From positions 1 to 48,756 of the forward strand of contig NZ_FOGH01000021.1 in NCBI RefSeq assembly GCF_900111165.1: a DNA stretch of 48,756 nucleotides, in the 5' to 3' direction. Position 1 is the first letter of the stretch, and each line of letters opens with the position of its first letter. The notes under the pieces were generated by a model. It did not search any database, was not told the origin of the DNA, and saw only the letters and a list, made by a program, of their open reading frames with translations. The DNA comes from Nitrosomonas sp. Nm51. Its GTDB lineage: Bacteria; Pseudomonadota; Gammaproteobacteria; Burkholderiales; Nitrosomonadaceae. Of this stretch, positions 8,713 to 17,043 are shown piece after piece. Position numbers and translations under genes: made by a program.

Positions 8713-10234
8713 TCGTCTTTATACATCGAGTGAGGCCGACGAAATATTAAGCGCACTGCGCTTTGAGACCAAGCTAGAGAAGGCTACGCTGGCACGCATC
8801 GCGTTTACACTTTCCTTGGTTAAAGACGGACATACGGTGACTCAAAGTCCGAACTTCAGTGGTGGTGAGATGAAGCGCCCTACATTCATTGGTGAAGATG
8901 AAATATTTATCCGCACCCTGATTGCACATATCTACGGGAAGAACGACTTTGCGGAGGACGAATTCTTCTCCAATCGATCCGTCGTAAAAAATCATATCGA
9001 CAGCGGTGCGGCACTGATGGCTGCACTGTACCAGGAATCAGGTCGCAGCGGCGATGCGCTTATTCGTCGATTGGTTGACGAAGTTGAATTTGTGGGGCGG
9101 CGAGAACAGCTCGGCAGCATTCTGGACATCTTTATCGGTCGAACTTTGCTGCAACGTTCTGAGTTGATGATGGAGTTAAACAACACCGCTAAGCATGCGA
9201 ATTCGCACTTGGCCATCATGGGTAAGCCCGGTGTCGGCAAGACACAGTTTCTACTCAAATTATTAACCGACATTCGCGTACAATCAAATTACCAGACTCA
9301 TTTCATCTACTTCGACTACAAGGGTGATGTTGTAGATAACGAACGTTTTCTGGAGCTAGCGCGTGTGCAACCTTTTCGATTGTTGCAGGGTGGACAGAAC
9401 TTGCCTATCAATCCGTTTATCTTGCCAGCGTATGATGAACAGACAATTAATGTATCTGCTCGCGAAAAAGCGGAGAGTTTTGCGTCCATTAACAGCAAGC
9501 TGGGCATAGTGCAGAAGGGTGCGCTGACTGAAGCAATTCGCGCAGGCTACACGAAACGGGTCGGAACTGAGACTCCTTTTCCGGACTTTCCAGACATCCT
9601 TGAAATAGCTTCTGCTGCCTACGAGGAAGATGGCAAGAAGGACGACAGCTTAATTGAAGTACTGCGCGACCTGTCAGACTTTGATCTTTTTTGGCGACAC
9701 GGCAGCGCAGTTGCACCAATGGACCGAGTATCAAATCGCACGATGTTAATCGATGTACATGCGATGCCGGTGCTCAAAGAACTGGTTGCATATCTTGTCA
9801 TTGAGCGGCTCTACAAAGAGATGGCGACGTTGCCGGATAGCCCCATAACAGATGGGCGTCGTACCATTCGTACAATACTGGTTATTGACGAGGCGCATAA
9901 CTACCTTAGCCAAAAAAATATTTTTCTTCAACGTATCATTCGCGAGGGGCGATCGAAAGGTGTGGTGGTCTTCTTCGCCAGTCAGTCACCCAACGACTAT
10001 CAACAAGAGTTTTTCAATTTCCAAGAATTGCTTGAATTTGCCTATGTCTTTCAATGTGATGGCGTGACCGCAAACTCGATACAAAAGATTTTGGGATGCA
10101 CGGCGAAGACCGCAAAGGAATTGCAAACGGAGATCGCCAGACTTGAGCCTTGGCAGGTAATCGCACGTGGTCAGGAGAAAACCGAGGAGTTTGTGAAGTT
10201 TACGGCGGAGGCATTCCACAAAAGCTATTCGTAA
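8705..10234 (+). CDS. DndE domain fused to a HerA/FtsK-type ATPase
   Basis: The protein has 509 residues. Residues about 7-125 match the DndE pattern: LRFETKLEKATLARIAFTLSL, then GGEMKRPTFIGEDE, then NHIDSGAALMAAL. Residues about 128-500 form a HerA/FtsK-like ATPase with Walker A GKPGVGKT (173-180), Walker B ILVIDEAH (391-398), a probable arginine-finger region REGRSKG (413-419) and the sensor strand FFASQSP (423-429). DndE binds nicked or modified DNA in phosphorothioation systems. HerA-type rings pump DNA in several defence systems. This gene closes the operon and overlaps the DndD-like gene. A DNA translocase that replaces the missing HsdR motor is the simplest reading. Confidence 0.82.
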   Translation: MADRLYTSSEADEILSALRFETKLEKATLARIAFTLSLVKDGHTVTQSPNFSGGEMKRPTFIGEDEIFIRTLIAHIYGKNDFAEDEFFSNRSVVKNHIDSGAALMAALYQESGRSGDALIRRLVDEVEFVGRREQLGSILDIFIGRTLLQRSELMMELNNTAKHANSHLAIMGKPGVGKTQFLLKLLTDIRVQSNYQTHFIYFDYKGDVVDNERFLELARVQPFRLLQGGQNLPINPFILPAYDEQTINVSAREKAESFASINSKLGIVQKGALTEAIRAGYTKRVGTETPFPDFPDILEIASAAYEEDGKKDDSLIEVLRDLSDFDLFWRHGSAVAPMDRVSNRTMLIDVHAMPVLKELVAYLVIERLYKEMATLPDSPITDGRRTIRTILVIDEAHNYLSQKNIFLQRIIREGRSKGVVVFFASQSPNDYQQEFFNFQELLEFAYVFQCDGVTANSIQKILGCTAKTAKELQTEIARLEPWQVIARGQEKTEEFVKFTAEAFHKSYS

Positions 10235-10299
10235 GTGAATGAAATTAATGACGCAAATTCACAAGTTTCCACAAAACAAGAGTATAAATACGCAACCGA

Positions 10300-11553
10300 T
10301 CAAGCAGTTTTATTTTTCATCGGGATCACAGTCGCACCATGCTGCGCTGCAGCAAGCTGTTTTCCCCACCAATCATATAATTGAATACGTTTTTCAAACC
10401 GTTCGCCACGGTCATAAGCACGTGCGACCTCGTTGTCATGCGCATGGTCGAGTGCCAACTCAATGACATCGCGCTCAAAATTGTTATCTTTTGCCAGCGT
10501 AGAAAAAGAGCTTCGCCAGCCATGGGGTACATGGATACCTTTAAGCTGTAAAGTAACACGGTACATTTTTTCGATGGATTCGCACCCGATATGTTTGCCG
10601 CCTGTAGGCGATGGAAATAGAAAACCTTGTTTGCCGTAGATCGCCTGCCATTGTTTCAATTCGGAGGTAATTTCATCGGACAAGGGTATGCGGTGATCGA
10701 TGAAACGGGATTTAACTTTCATTTTGGTGCGCGGAATAGTCCAGATAGGTTGTTCGCTATCCAGATCAAATTCTTTCCATTCGGCGGTGATTATGTTGTC
10801 GATACGGGCAGCAGTAAAAGCACATAGACGATGTGCCATACGTACTGAAGGTGAAGTTCTTGCCATATCCGCCCGCCGCAATACGTCACCCAGTGAAGCG
10901 AAATCCAGCAGAGCGGGCATTCTCCCGCTGTCTTTTTTGCGAGGCAGAATTTCCCGAGCGGGTAGAGCCGGGTTGTCACGGCATAGACCTTTTGCCTGTG
11001 CGTAGCGAAATACGCCATTTATATGTTGTAGAATTCGTGTGGCGGTCTCAAGTACGTCACGCTTATGAATGTCCTCTATGGCCTTTGCAATAATTGCTGG
11101 TGTAATACTCGCAATTGGAAGCTTGCCAAGCAGCGGGTAGATGTCGCGTTCAAATGCGCGTGCCGATCTGGCGAAATGTCCGGCACTCCATTCCCGTTGT
11201 TTCATTGTGAGCCACTGTGTAGCTACGGTTTCAAAAGTATTTTCACTTGCTGATCTGGATTCGGCGCGGTTGATACGCCGCTGTGTAACCGGATCTTTAT
11301 TTTCCCGAAGCAGCGCCTTGACTTCTGCAAGATCGGTGCGTGCTACCGCCAGAGAGATGGCGGGATAGCTGCCGACAGAATATGTTTTTTCCTTTCCATC
11401 GATACGATATTTAATCCGCCAGACCGCACTGCCTGCCGGTGTAATAAAAAGATATAATCCACCACCGTCTGAAAGCTTTTTGCCATGCGCCTTTTGAGCA
11501 GCGAATGCTTTGCAGGCCTTATCTGTCAACCGCCCTCCGATACCCCCAGGCAT
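10300..11553 (-). CDS. P4-type tyrosine recombinase (island integrase)
   Basis: The protein has 417 residues with an N-terminal DUF4102-type arm-binding domain (LSDGGGLYLFITPAG, KTYSVGSYPAISLAVAR), a SAM-like core-binding domain (about 105-190) and a C-terminal catalytic domain. The catalytic set is R250 (TAAR), H344-x-x-R347 (HGWR), H370 and Y380. The gene lies 161 bases from the ssrA 3' end, the classic location for integrases that use tmRNA genes as attachment sites. It is convergent with the defence operon (stops at 10234 and 10300). All catalytic residues are present, so the enzyme is probably active. Confidence 0.92.
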   Translation of the reverse strand: MPGGIGGRLTDKACKAFAAQKAHGKKLSDGGGLYLFITPAGSAVWRIKYRIDGKEKTYSVGSYPAISLAVARTDLAEVKALLRENKDPVTQRRINRAESRSASENTFETVATQWLTMKQREWSAGHFARSARAFERDIYPLLGKLPIASITPAIIAKAIEDIHKRDVLETATRILQHINGVFRYAQAKGLCRDNPALPAREILPRKKDSGRMPALLDFASLGDVLRRADMARTSPSVRMAHRLCAFTAARIDNIITAEWKEFDLDSEQPIWTIPRTKMKVKSRFIDHRIPLSDEITSELKQWQAIYGKQGFLFPSPTGGKHIGCESIEKMYRVTLQLKGIHVPHGWRSSFSTLAKDNNFERDVIELALDHAHDNEVARAYDRGERFEKRIQLYDWWGKQLAAAQHGATVIPMKNKTA

Positions 11554-11740
11554 ATAAAATTCTCCTGTTCGATTAATCGAAATACCCCATGTAGTACCCC
11601 CTGTATGAACGGATTTTACCGGATTCGATAAAACTTTGTTGGATAAATAACCTGCTATATCACAAACAAAAACACCGTCTCTAGGACGGTGTCGGATGTT
11701 ACTGGGGGTATTAATGGTGGAGACGGCGGGAATCGAACCC
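11554..11740. other. Predicted island attachment junction at the ssrA 3' end (attL or attR)
   Basis: The integrase start and the mature 3' end of tmRNA (TGG at 11715-11717 on the plus strand) frame this segment. Integrases of this type recombine within the T-arm and acceptor part of ssrA, so the core should lie about 11715-11740 and regenerate an intact 3' end. The partner copy should be outside the window to the left, so the exact core cannot be set from this sequence. Confidence 0.6.
11663..11692 (-). terminator. Rho-independent terminator of ssrA
   Basis: An 8-bp stem, ACACCGTC (11672-11679) and GACGGTGT (11685-11692), has a 5-base loop. Read on the minus strand it is followed by TTTTTGTTTG. 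It lies 23 bases past the tmRNA 3' end. It is on the island side of the tmRNA terminus, so it was either brought in with the island or lies outside a short attachment core. Confidence 0.8.
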
Positions 11741-12074
11741 GCGTCCGCAAGCCCTCTACAGGCAGTTCTACATACTTAGCCGTGTTCTTTAATTTGACCT
11801 GCCAACCGCCAACCGGCAGGCTGATGACAAGCGAGTTACCTTAAATTTAGCGTCCTGCAAAGTAACCCTGCAGTGCGCGATCCTCGTTAGTGACTCTGCT
11901 GTCTGTTGCCAGACCCGGCGTTGAGGCCCACCGGCGCAGAGGCTAGCCATTTAAGCGGCTAAAGCGTAATTTTCGTCGTTTGCGACTATTGTTTTCAGAT
12001 GGATTTACGAGGTAACCTGATCCTCGGTATGCCCTACACTGCTTTGCAACCCACGTCGAAGCCAGATCGTCCCC
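11715..12074 (-). ncRNA. ssrA: Transfer-messenger RNA (tmRNA)
   Basis: This 360-nt RNA rescues stalled ribosomes. The 5' end GGGGACG (complement of 12068-12074) pairs with CGTCTCC just before the 3' ACCA, giving a complete 7-bp acceptor stem with one G-U. The T-arm GGTTCGATTCC is intact. The resume codon is GCA at 11981-11983 and the tag reading frame ends at TAA 11951-11953, giving ANDENYALAA, a form common in betaproteobacteria. The integrase beside the 3' end marks it as the island insertion site. Confidence 0.97.
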
Positions 12075-12160
12075 GAATTCTTTGTGGTACAGATATGATA
12101 AAGATAAATGTTAAAAGTTCATCTTTGTTGATTGCCGTGTTTTGTATTCTATCATTTGTA

Positions 12161-12811
12161 TCAAATATAGGCGAGCATGTCCTGCGGTTTGTTAATAATA
12201 TGACGTGCGCCCCAGGATTCAGGTGGCAGCCCGTTTCCAAGATAGCCGTAACGCGCAATGACAGGCACCATTCCAGCGGCCAGACTGGCTTTGACATCGC
12301 GCAAATCGTCTCCCAGGTACAAGCAGTCAGAAGGAGATATGTTGATTTTCTCGCAGGCAACCAGTAACGGTTCAGGGTGTGGCTTGGTATGGCTGGTATC
12401 GTCACCGCAAACAACGCAGGATACTCTGTGTTTTAGGCCCAGCAATGCGATAAGTGGGTGTGTGAAGCGGGCCGGTTTATTGGTAACGATACCCCATGGC
12501 AGAGCCAGCGCATCCAATTGATCGAGAAGTTCCGGGATACCGGGAAACAACCTGGTTTCATGGCAGAGGCGCTGGGTATAAAATTCCAGGAATTCATCGC
12601 GCAATTTTATATAACCTTGATCTTCCGGTTTTATATTGAAACCGAGTCCTAGTAATCCGCGTGCGCCGGCAGAAGCTTGGATGCGGATTTGTTCGATAGG
12701 TAACGGATCGAGTCCCTTGTTTATGCGCTGCCGGTTGAGCGCGTGACCTAGGTCCGGCGCGGTATCGGCAAGGGTGCCGTCAAAATCGAAAAAAACCGCG
12801 TTGATCTGCAC
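12161..12811 (-). CDS. gph: Phosphoglycolate phosphatase (HAD family)
   Basis: The protein has 216 residues. It removes phosphate from 2-phosphoglycolate, a product of Rubisco oxygenation and DNA repair. The HAD motifs are visible: DFDGT with D9 and D11, the Thr of IVTNKPARF, the Lys of TKPHPEP, and LGDDLRD. It lies 18 bases downstream of ubiG on the same strand, the common ubiG-gph pair of betaproteobacteria. Some annotations call this family pyrophosphatase PpaX-like or N-acetylmuramate phosphatase (MupP), so the exact substrate is less sure than the fold. Confidence 0.85.
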   Translation of the reverse strand: MQINAVFFDFDGTLADTAPDLGHALNRQRINKGLDPLPIEQIRIQASAGARGLLGLGFNIKPEDQGYIKLRDEFLEFYTQRLCHETRLFPGIPELLDQLDALALPWGIVTNKPARFTHPLIALLGLKHRVSCVVCGDDTSHTKPHPEPLLVACEKINISPSDCLYLGDDLRDVKASLAAGMVPVIARYGYLGNGLPPESWGARHIINKPQDMLAYI

Positions 12812-12829
12812 CTCTATGTTGCCGTAATA

Positions 12830-13534
12830 TCAGGCCCGGCAGGCCATGATATAATTCACGTCCGTGTCTGATCCAAGCGCATAGACTTTGGTAAACGGAT
12901 TGTAAGTCAAGCCAATCAGTTGTTCATCAGAAAGTCCGGCATTTCGGGCCATGCGCACCAGTTCGGAAGGCTTGATAAAGTTGGCGTACTCATGCGTGCC
13001 GCGAGGCAGCAGCTGAAGAATATACTCTGCACCAATAATGGCGAATAAATAGGACTTCGGATTACGGTTAATGGTGGAGAAAAATACCCGGCCGCCAGGC
13101 TTTACCAGTGTTGAACAGGAGCGAACAATACTCATTGGATCGGGCACATGCTCCAGCATTTCCATGCACGTGACAATGTCGTAATGGTGAGGCTGCTCCT
13201 TGGCGAGCGATTCCGCTGTGATTTTGCGGTATTCAACCTGTTGGCCACTTTCCAGCAGGTGCAGACGGGCAACTTTGAGAGCTTTGTCACTCAAGTCAAT
13301 TCCTGTAACAATTGCGCCGTGCTTTGCCATGCCTTCGGATAGAATACCGCCGCCACAACCAACATCCAGCACCGTTTTTCCTTCTAGCCCGGCAAGTTCT
13401 TCAATGTAATTCATGCGTAATGGGTTAATTTCATGCAGTGGCTTGAACTCGCTGTTAGGGTCCCACCAGCGGTGCGCCAGCTGACTGAATTTTTCCAGTT
13501 CTAAAGGGTCGGCATTGATACCGTCTTCTTTCAT
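12830..13534 (-). CDS. ubiG: Ubiquinone biosynthesis O-methyltransferase
   Basis: The protein has 234 residues and is a SAM-dependent class I methyltransferase. Motif [10 protein letters not shown] is at 55-63, an acidic end GIDLSDKAL follows, and [11 protein letters not shown] is the characteristic post-motif segment. The N-terminal [19 protein letters not shown] is diagnostic for UbiG. It catalyses both O-methylations in ubiquinone synthesis. The start at 13532-13534 follows a GGAAAGGAAATGAA stretch that gives a good ribosome binding site. It probably forms an operon with gph, and perhaps with the deaminase gene 84 bases upstream, whose family can act on the SAH released by UbiG. Confidence 0.95.
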   Translation of the reverse strand: MKEDGINADPLELEKFSQLAHRWWDPNSEFKPLHEINPLRMNYIEELAGLEGKTVLDVGCGGGILSEGMAKHGAIVTGIDLSDKALKVARLHLLESGQQVEYRKITAESLAKEQPHHYDIVTCMEMLEHVPDPMSIVRSCSTLVKPGGRVFFSTINRNPKSYLFAIIGAEYILQLLPRGTHEYANFIKPSELVRMARNAGLSDEQLIGLTYNPFTKVYALGSDTDVNYIMACRA

Positions 13535-13618
13535 TTCATTTCCTTTCCTTGGTTGTTATTTCGCTTGCTATTACCCGATAGTCTACATCGGAAACGGTTT
13601 CCAGTGTCCTGGTGCCAT

Positions 13619-14959
13619 TCATATGGATGACTTGATGTTGTCTTCCCAGTATAATGCACGGCGATGCAGTTCAGCGTCGTCAAGCACGGTCAATTGTTTA
13701 TTTTTCAGCAATATTTTACCATTTACCCAGACATGGCTCACTTGCTCGCGTCCGGCGGCATAGACGAGATGTGAAACGGGTTCGTAACACGGTGACAGAT
13801 GTAGATCAGAAAAGTCAATCGCTGTTATATCTGCGGCTTTGCCGGGTTCAAGACTGCCGGTAAGGGCGTCAATGCCAAGTGCCCGGGCACCATTGATAGT
13901 GGCCATTTCAAGGGCGTGATAGGCGGGCAGGGTATCGGCACGGCAGCTTGTCGCTTTGGCAAGTAAGGCGGCCAGCCGCATTTCTGCAAGAATATCCAGC
14001 CGGTTGTTACTGGCGGCACCATCGGTGCCAAGCGCTATATTGATGCAATTGTCAAGAAGTAGTGGAATAGGGGCGAATCCATTTGCCAGTTTGAGATTGG
14101 ATGAGGGGCAATGCACTACATGGCAGCCGTGTTGTTGTATAAGCTGAATCTCAATGTCATTCAGATGTACCATGTGTACCGCTACCAGGTTGGGTCCAAG
14201 CATGCCAATCTGTTGCATTCGCTCAATTGGACGTATGCCGTGCGACTTCATGCCAATATCAATTTCGTCCGTAGTTTCGTGAAGATGAATATGTATGGGT
14301 ACTTCAAGCTGTTCAGCGTAAGTCAGGATATGTGTAAGTGTTCGATCGCTGACTGTGTATGGGGCGTGCGGTGCAAAGCAAAATGACAGCAGCGGATTAG
14401 GGTGCAGTTTATCGCGCAATGCCATGCCTTTAGCCAGATAATCATCGGCATCGCTTGCGTATGGCGTCGGAAAATCTATGGCAATCATGCCAATTGCCGC
14501 GCGAATACCGGTTTCCAAGGCGCCCTGCGCTATGGCTTCAGGAAAAAAATACATGTCGTTGAAACAGGTAATGCCGCTTCTCAGCATCTCGGCACAAGCC
14601 AGGCGTGTGCCATCGAGTACAAAAGATTCATTGACATGACGATTTTCGGTCGGCCAGATATATTTGTTTAGCCACGTCATTAACGGCAAATCATCCGCCA
14701 GACCGCGCATTAGAATCATTGCCGCATGCGTGTGTGCGTTGATTAGCCCCGGAATTAGCGCGTGATTATTCAAGTCGACAGTGTTTTGAGGATTGAATTT
14801 TGCACGTGCAGCATGACTCGGCAAAATGTCCACTATGCTGCCTTGATGGAGGGCAACTGCGTGGTTGCTGAGAACGGACCGCTTTGCATCGACTGGTATC
14901 ACCCAGCGGGCTTCAATCAGTGTGTCAATTTCGTTGGTGTCGGACATCAAGTAGGTCAT
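13619..14959 (-). CDS. mtaD: 5-methylthioadenosine/S-adenosylhomocysteine deaminase-type amidohydrolase (TRZ/ATZ family)
   Basis: The protein has 446 residues, or 442 if it starts at ATG 14945-14947 (MSDTNE). It is a metal-dependent amidohydrolase: H76 and H78 in NAHTHAAM, the HIHLHET segment with H225/H227 and E228, and D313 in GTDGAASNN. The family deaminates S-adenosylhomocysteine or methylthioadenosine; related members act on triazines. Its position upstream of the methyltransferase ubiG fits a role in removing SAH. The upstream ATG (14957-14959) sits directly against a terminator hairpin and has no ribosome binding site, so the true start or a leaderless mRNA is uncertain. Confidence 0.8.
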   Translation of the reverse strand: MTYLMSDTNEIDTLIEARWVIPVDAKRSVLSNHAVALHQGSIVDILPSHAARAKFNPQNTVDLNNHALIPGLINAHTHAAMILMRGLADDLPLMTWLNKYIWPTENRHVNESFVLDGTRLACAEMLRSGITCFNDMYFFPEAIAQGALETGIRAAIGMIAIDFPTPYASDADDYLAKGMALRDKLHPNPLLSFCFAPHAPYTVSDRTLTHILTYAEQLEVPIHIHLHETTDEIDIGMKSHGIRPIERMQQIGMLGPNLVAVHMVHLNDIEIQLIQQHGCHVVHCPSSNLKLANGFAPIPLLLDNCINIALGTDGAASNNRLDILAEMRLAALLAKATSCRADTLPAYHALEMATINGARALGIDALTGSLEPGKAADITAIDFSDLHLSPCYEPVSHLVYAAGREQVSHVWVNGKILLKNKQLTVLDDAELHRRALYWEDNIKSSI

Positions 14960-14960
14960 A

Positions 14961-14987
14961 AAAAAGCCCTGTTAGACAGGGCTTTTT
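14961..14987. terminator. Bidirectional rho-independent terminator after the ompA-like gene
   Basis: A perfect 12-bp stem, AAAAAGCCCTGT (14961-14972) and ACAGGGCTTTTT (14976-14987), has a 3-base loop and gives U-runs on both strands. On the minus strand it ends transcription of the OmpA-family gene, which stops at 15025. It leaves almost no leader for the deaminase gene that begins at 14959. Confidence 0.85.
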
Positions 14988-15024
14988 ATTCCATTCGTTG
15001 GAGAGCCTTGCTCAGGCAGCGTGT

Positions 15025-15705
15025 TTATCGCGTGCCGGCAACTTCGACGTCAACGCGGCGATCAGGTCTCAAACATTCTTTGAGTGCCGCGCCTGATTTG
15101 CCATCACAGGTGGTGCCGGTAACGGGCTGCGTTTCGCCTTTGCCTTCTGTAAAGATACGGTTGTCTGGTATTCCTCTCGACACCAGATAGGCCTTAACAG
15201 ATTCGGCGCGCCGAACTGACAGTCTTTGGTTGTAGTCCGGATTGCCAATTCTGTCGGCATGTCCGACGGCAACGATTACGTCATAATTAACACCTTCCAG
15301 GCCGCGAACAAATTCGTCCAGTGCAATTTTTCCGTTTGGTTTCAGAACGTCACTGTCGAAATCAAATAATGCATCAGCCGAGAAGGTCAGTTTTTCAGGT
15401 GGTGCTGGCGGCGCTGGTGCTGGTTCTGGTTCTGGTTCTGCTTCTGCTATTTTTTCATAGCCGTCGCAACCTTCTACAACAGCCAGTGATTCGTCCCAGT
15501 ATCCTGTGCGCCAGCAGTGATGGCCCAGATCTGGCGAGTTGCGCCAGACTATGCCGTTTTCATCTTCTGTTACGTAACCTTCGGCTTTTTCAATATCGTT
15601 TTCATATCGATCTATCGGAGCTACCTGCGCTGCAACTGTGCCGGAGAAGAACGCGGGTAATATGATCATTCCGATCAGTTTTTGCTTGGCTGACAATTTA
15701 TTCAT
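15025..15705 (-). CDS. OmpA-family outer membrane/peptidoglycan-binding protein
   Basis: The protein has 226 residues from ATG 15703-15705, chosen because AAGGGA lies 7 bases upstream and a signal peptide follows at once (IGMIILPAFFSGTVAAQ, cleaved after VAA). A longer upstream reading frame lacks both. The mature N-terminal part has two Cys (HHCWRTGYW, VEGCDGYE), then an alternating Glu-Pro and Ala-Pro linker, then an OmpA C-terminal domain (about 110-226) with FDFDSD, GHADRIGNPDYNQRLSVRRAE and a terminal RPDRRVDVEV. It should anchor the outer membrane to peptidoglycan. There is no classic 8-strand barrel, so it is not OmpA itself. Confidence 0.88.
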   Translation of the reverse strand: MNKLSAKQKLIGMIILPAFFSGTVAAQVAPIDRYENDIEKAEGYVTEDENGIVWRNSPDLGHHCWRTGYWDESLAVVEGCDGYEKIAEAEPEPEPAPAPPAPPEKLTFSADALFDFDSDVLKPNGKIALDEFVRGLEGVNYDVIVAVGHADRIGNPDYNQRLSVRRAESVKAYLVSRGIPDNRIFTEGKGETQPVTGTTCDGKSGAALKECLRPDRRVDVEVAGTR

Positions 15706-16282
15706 GCTGTTATCCCTTTTAAGTGAAAACTTCAGATTTAATTTCCTGTTACTGACATCCAGTAACAGAAGGCCGTCCCACCATTGTTTTCGTATCACTG
15801 TATGATGTGCTGACGCGATTATGAATTTATATACGGATTTTTGTCAAATACAGGTGTATCTTTTTCGCAACATAAAAAGAATAGCATACTGAAAATTAAG
15901 AATATTGTTTTGTTAGTCTAAAGTGTCCGCAAAGCAATTCCCGGGCTGGATCAATACTATTGTGTCGCAATAATCATACAGTATGATGCTCCGCTGGGAT
16001 ATCTGCCGCGATAAAGCAGAAACAGGAGCCACAGCTGTCAACAATAATCGTGACTGACGGTGCATTACATGTTGCCGTCATAGCCGTTATTCAAGAATAT
16101 TCCGCGATTGTGAATTGAAGTACCGGATTTGTGCGATAGAATATACAGATAAAAATTGTGTCGCGAGATATTAAATTTATAGTGTAGAGCCCATATTTTA
16201 TTTGCTGTCAAGACCGACCGCGGGCCAGCATAGCCCACCCGGTTCCGGTCAAGTAATTAAATCAATATGAAAGAATGTGTCT
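15706..16282. promoter_or_regulatory. Long divergent intergenic region with a candidate promoter for the ABC cluster
   Basis: About 577 bases separate the ompA-like gene from the ABC transporter cluster. No ORF, tRNA or clear repeat was seen. On the plus strand TTGTGT (16156-16161), a 16-base spacer and TATAGT (16178-16183) form a plausible sigma-70 promoter about 100 bases upstream of the ATPase start. The ompA-like promoter must lie in the left part, but I cannot place it. The region is AT-rich and otherwise unremarkable. Confidence 0.35.
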
Positions 16283-17032
16283 ATGAAAGATGAGTGCGAT
16301 TATTTTACGCTTTCAGCGCAGCATATACAAAGAAACTATGGCGCGCGAATAGCTGTATATGATTTTACGCTGCAGCTCAAAAAAGGTGAAGTGCTTGGGT
16401 TGCTGGGGCCGAACGGAGCTGGTAAAACAACGGCCCTGCGCATGATTACAGGCAACCTCGCTCCAAGCAGCGGAAGTATTGAAGTTTGTGGTGTCGATTT
16501 GTTGGGTGAACCGCAAAAAGCCAAAGCACATATCGGCTATTTGCCTGAGATACCACCGTTGTATCTTGATATGACTGTGAATGAATATCTGCGGTTTGCC
16601 GCGCGCCTTCACCGGATAGACAAACAGCGCATAGCGCATGCGCTTGAGCATTGTAAACAACGTTGCGGCCTGGCCGATCGCGGCAAACAATTGATTGGCA
16701 CTATGTCAAAGGGGTTGCAGCAGCGTGTAGGGATTGCGCAGGCGATTATACACGAGCCAGACATTATTATTCTGGATGAGCCAACAGTTGGACTTGATCC
16801 AAATCAGATGCGAGAAATGCGCGCATTAATTCGGGATCTGGGAAAATCGCGCAGTGTGATTCTTTCCACACATATTTTGTCTGAAGTTGAAAGTGTTTGT
16901 GACCGGGTACAGATCATGCATGATGGTCGAATGGTTCTAAATGAAACATTAGCAGGGCTCAGGCAGAAAGATGCGGATCTGGAGATGGAATTTACCCGGC
17001 TGACGCAAAATCCGCAGCCAATAACTCACTAA
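16283..17032 (+). CDS. ABC transporter ATP-binding protein, GldA-like
   Basis: The protein has 249 residues from ATG 16283, preceded by GAAAGAA; a GTG two codons earlier is also possible. The nucleotide-binding domain has Walker A GPNGAGKT (42-49), signature MSKGLQQR (141-148), Walker B IIILDEP (161-167) and the switch His in LSTHILSEVE. It is grouped with a GldF-type permease, a GldG-type protein and a DUF4340 protein. In Bacteroidetes Gld proteins serve gliding, but this gene set is widespread in non-gliding proteobacteria, where its substrate is unknown. Confidence 0.85.
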   Translation: MKDECDYFTLSAQHIQRNYGARIAVYDFTLQLKKGEVLGLLGPNGAGKTTALRMITGNLAPSSGSIEVCGVDLLGEPQKAKAHIGYLPEIPPLYLDMTVNEYLRFAARLHRIDKQRIAHALEHCKQRCGLADRGKQLIGTMSKGLQQRVGIAQAIIHEPDIIILDEPTVGLDPNQMREMRALIRDLGKSRSVILSTHILSEVESVCDRVQIMHDGRMVLNETLAGLRQKDADLEMEFTRLTQNPQPITH

Positions 17033-17043
17033 ATCGTCAACTT

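Noticed and set aside
6712..10234. A phosphorothioation (Dnd) system
   Set aside because: Only DndD-like and DndE-like parts are present. The cysteine desulphurase DndA, the regulator DndB and the PAPS-reductase-like DndC are absent, so sulphur insertion is not supported here.
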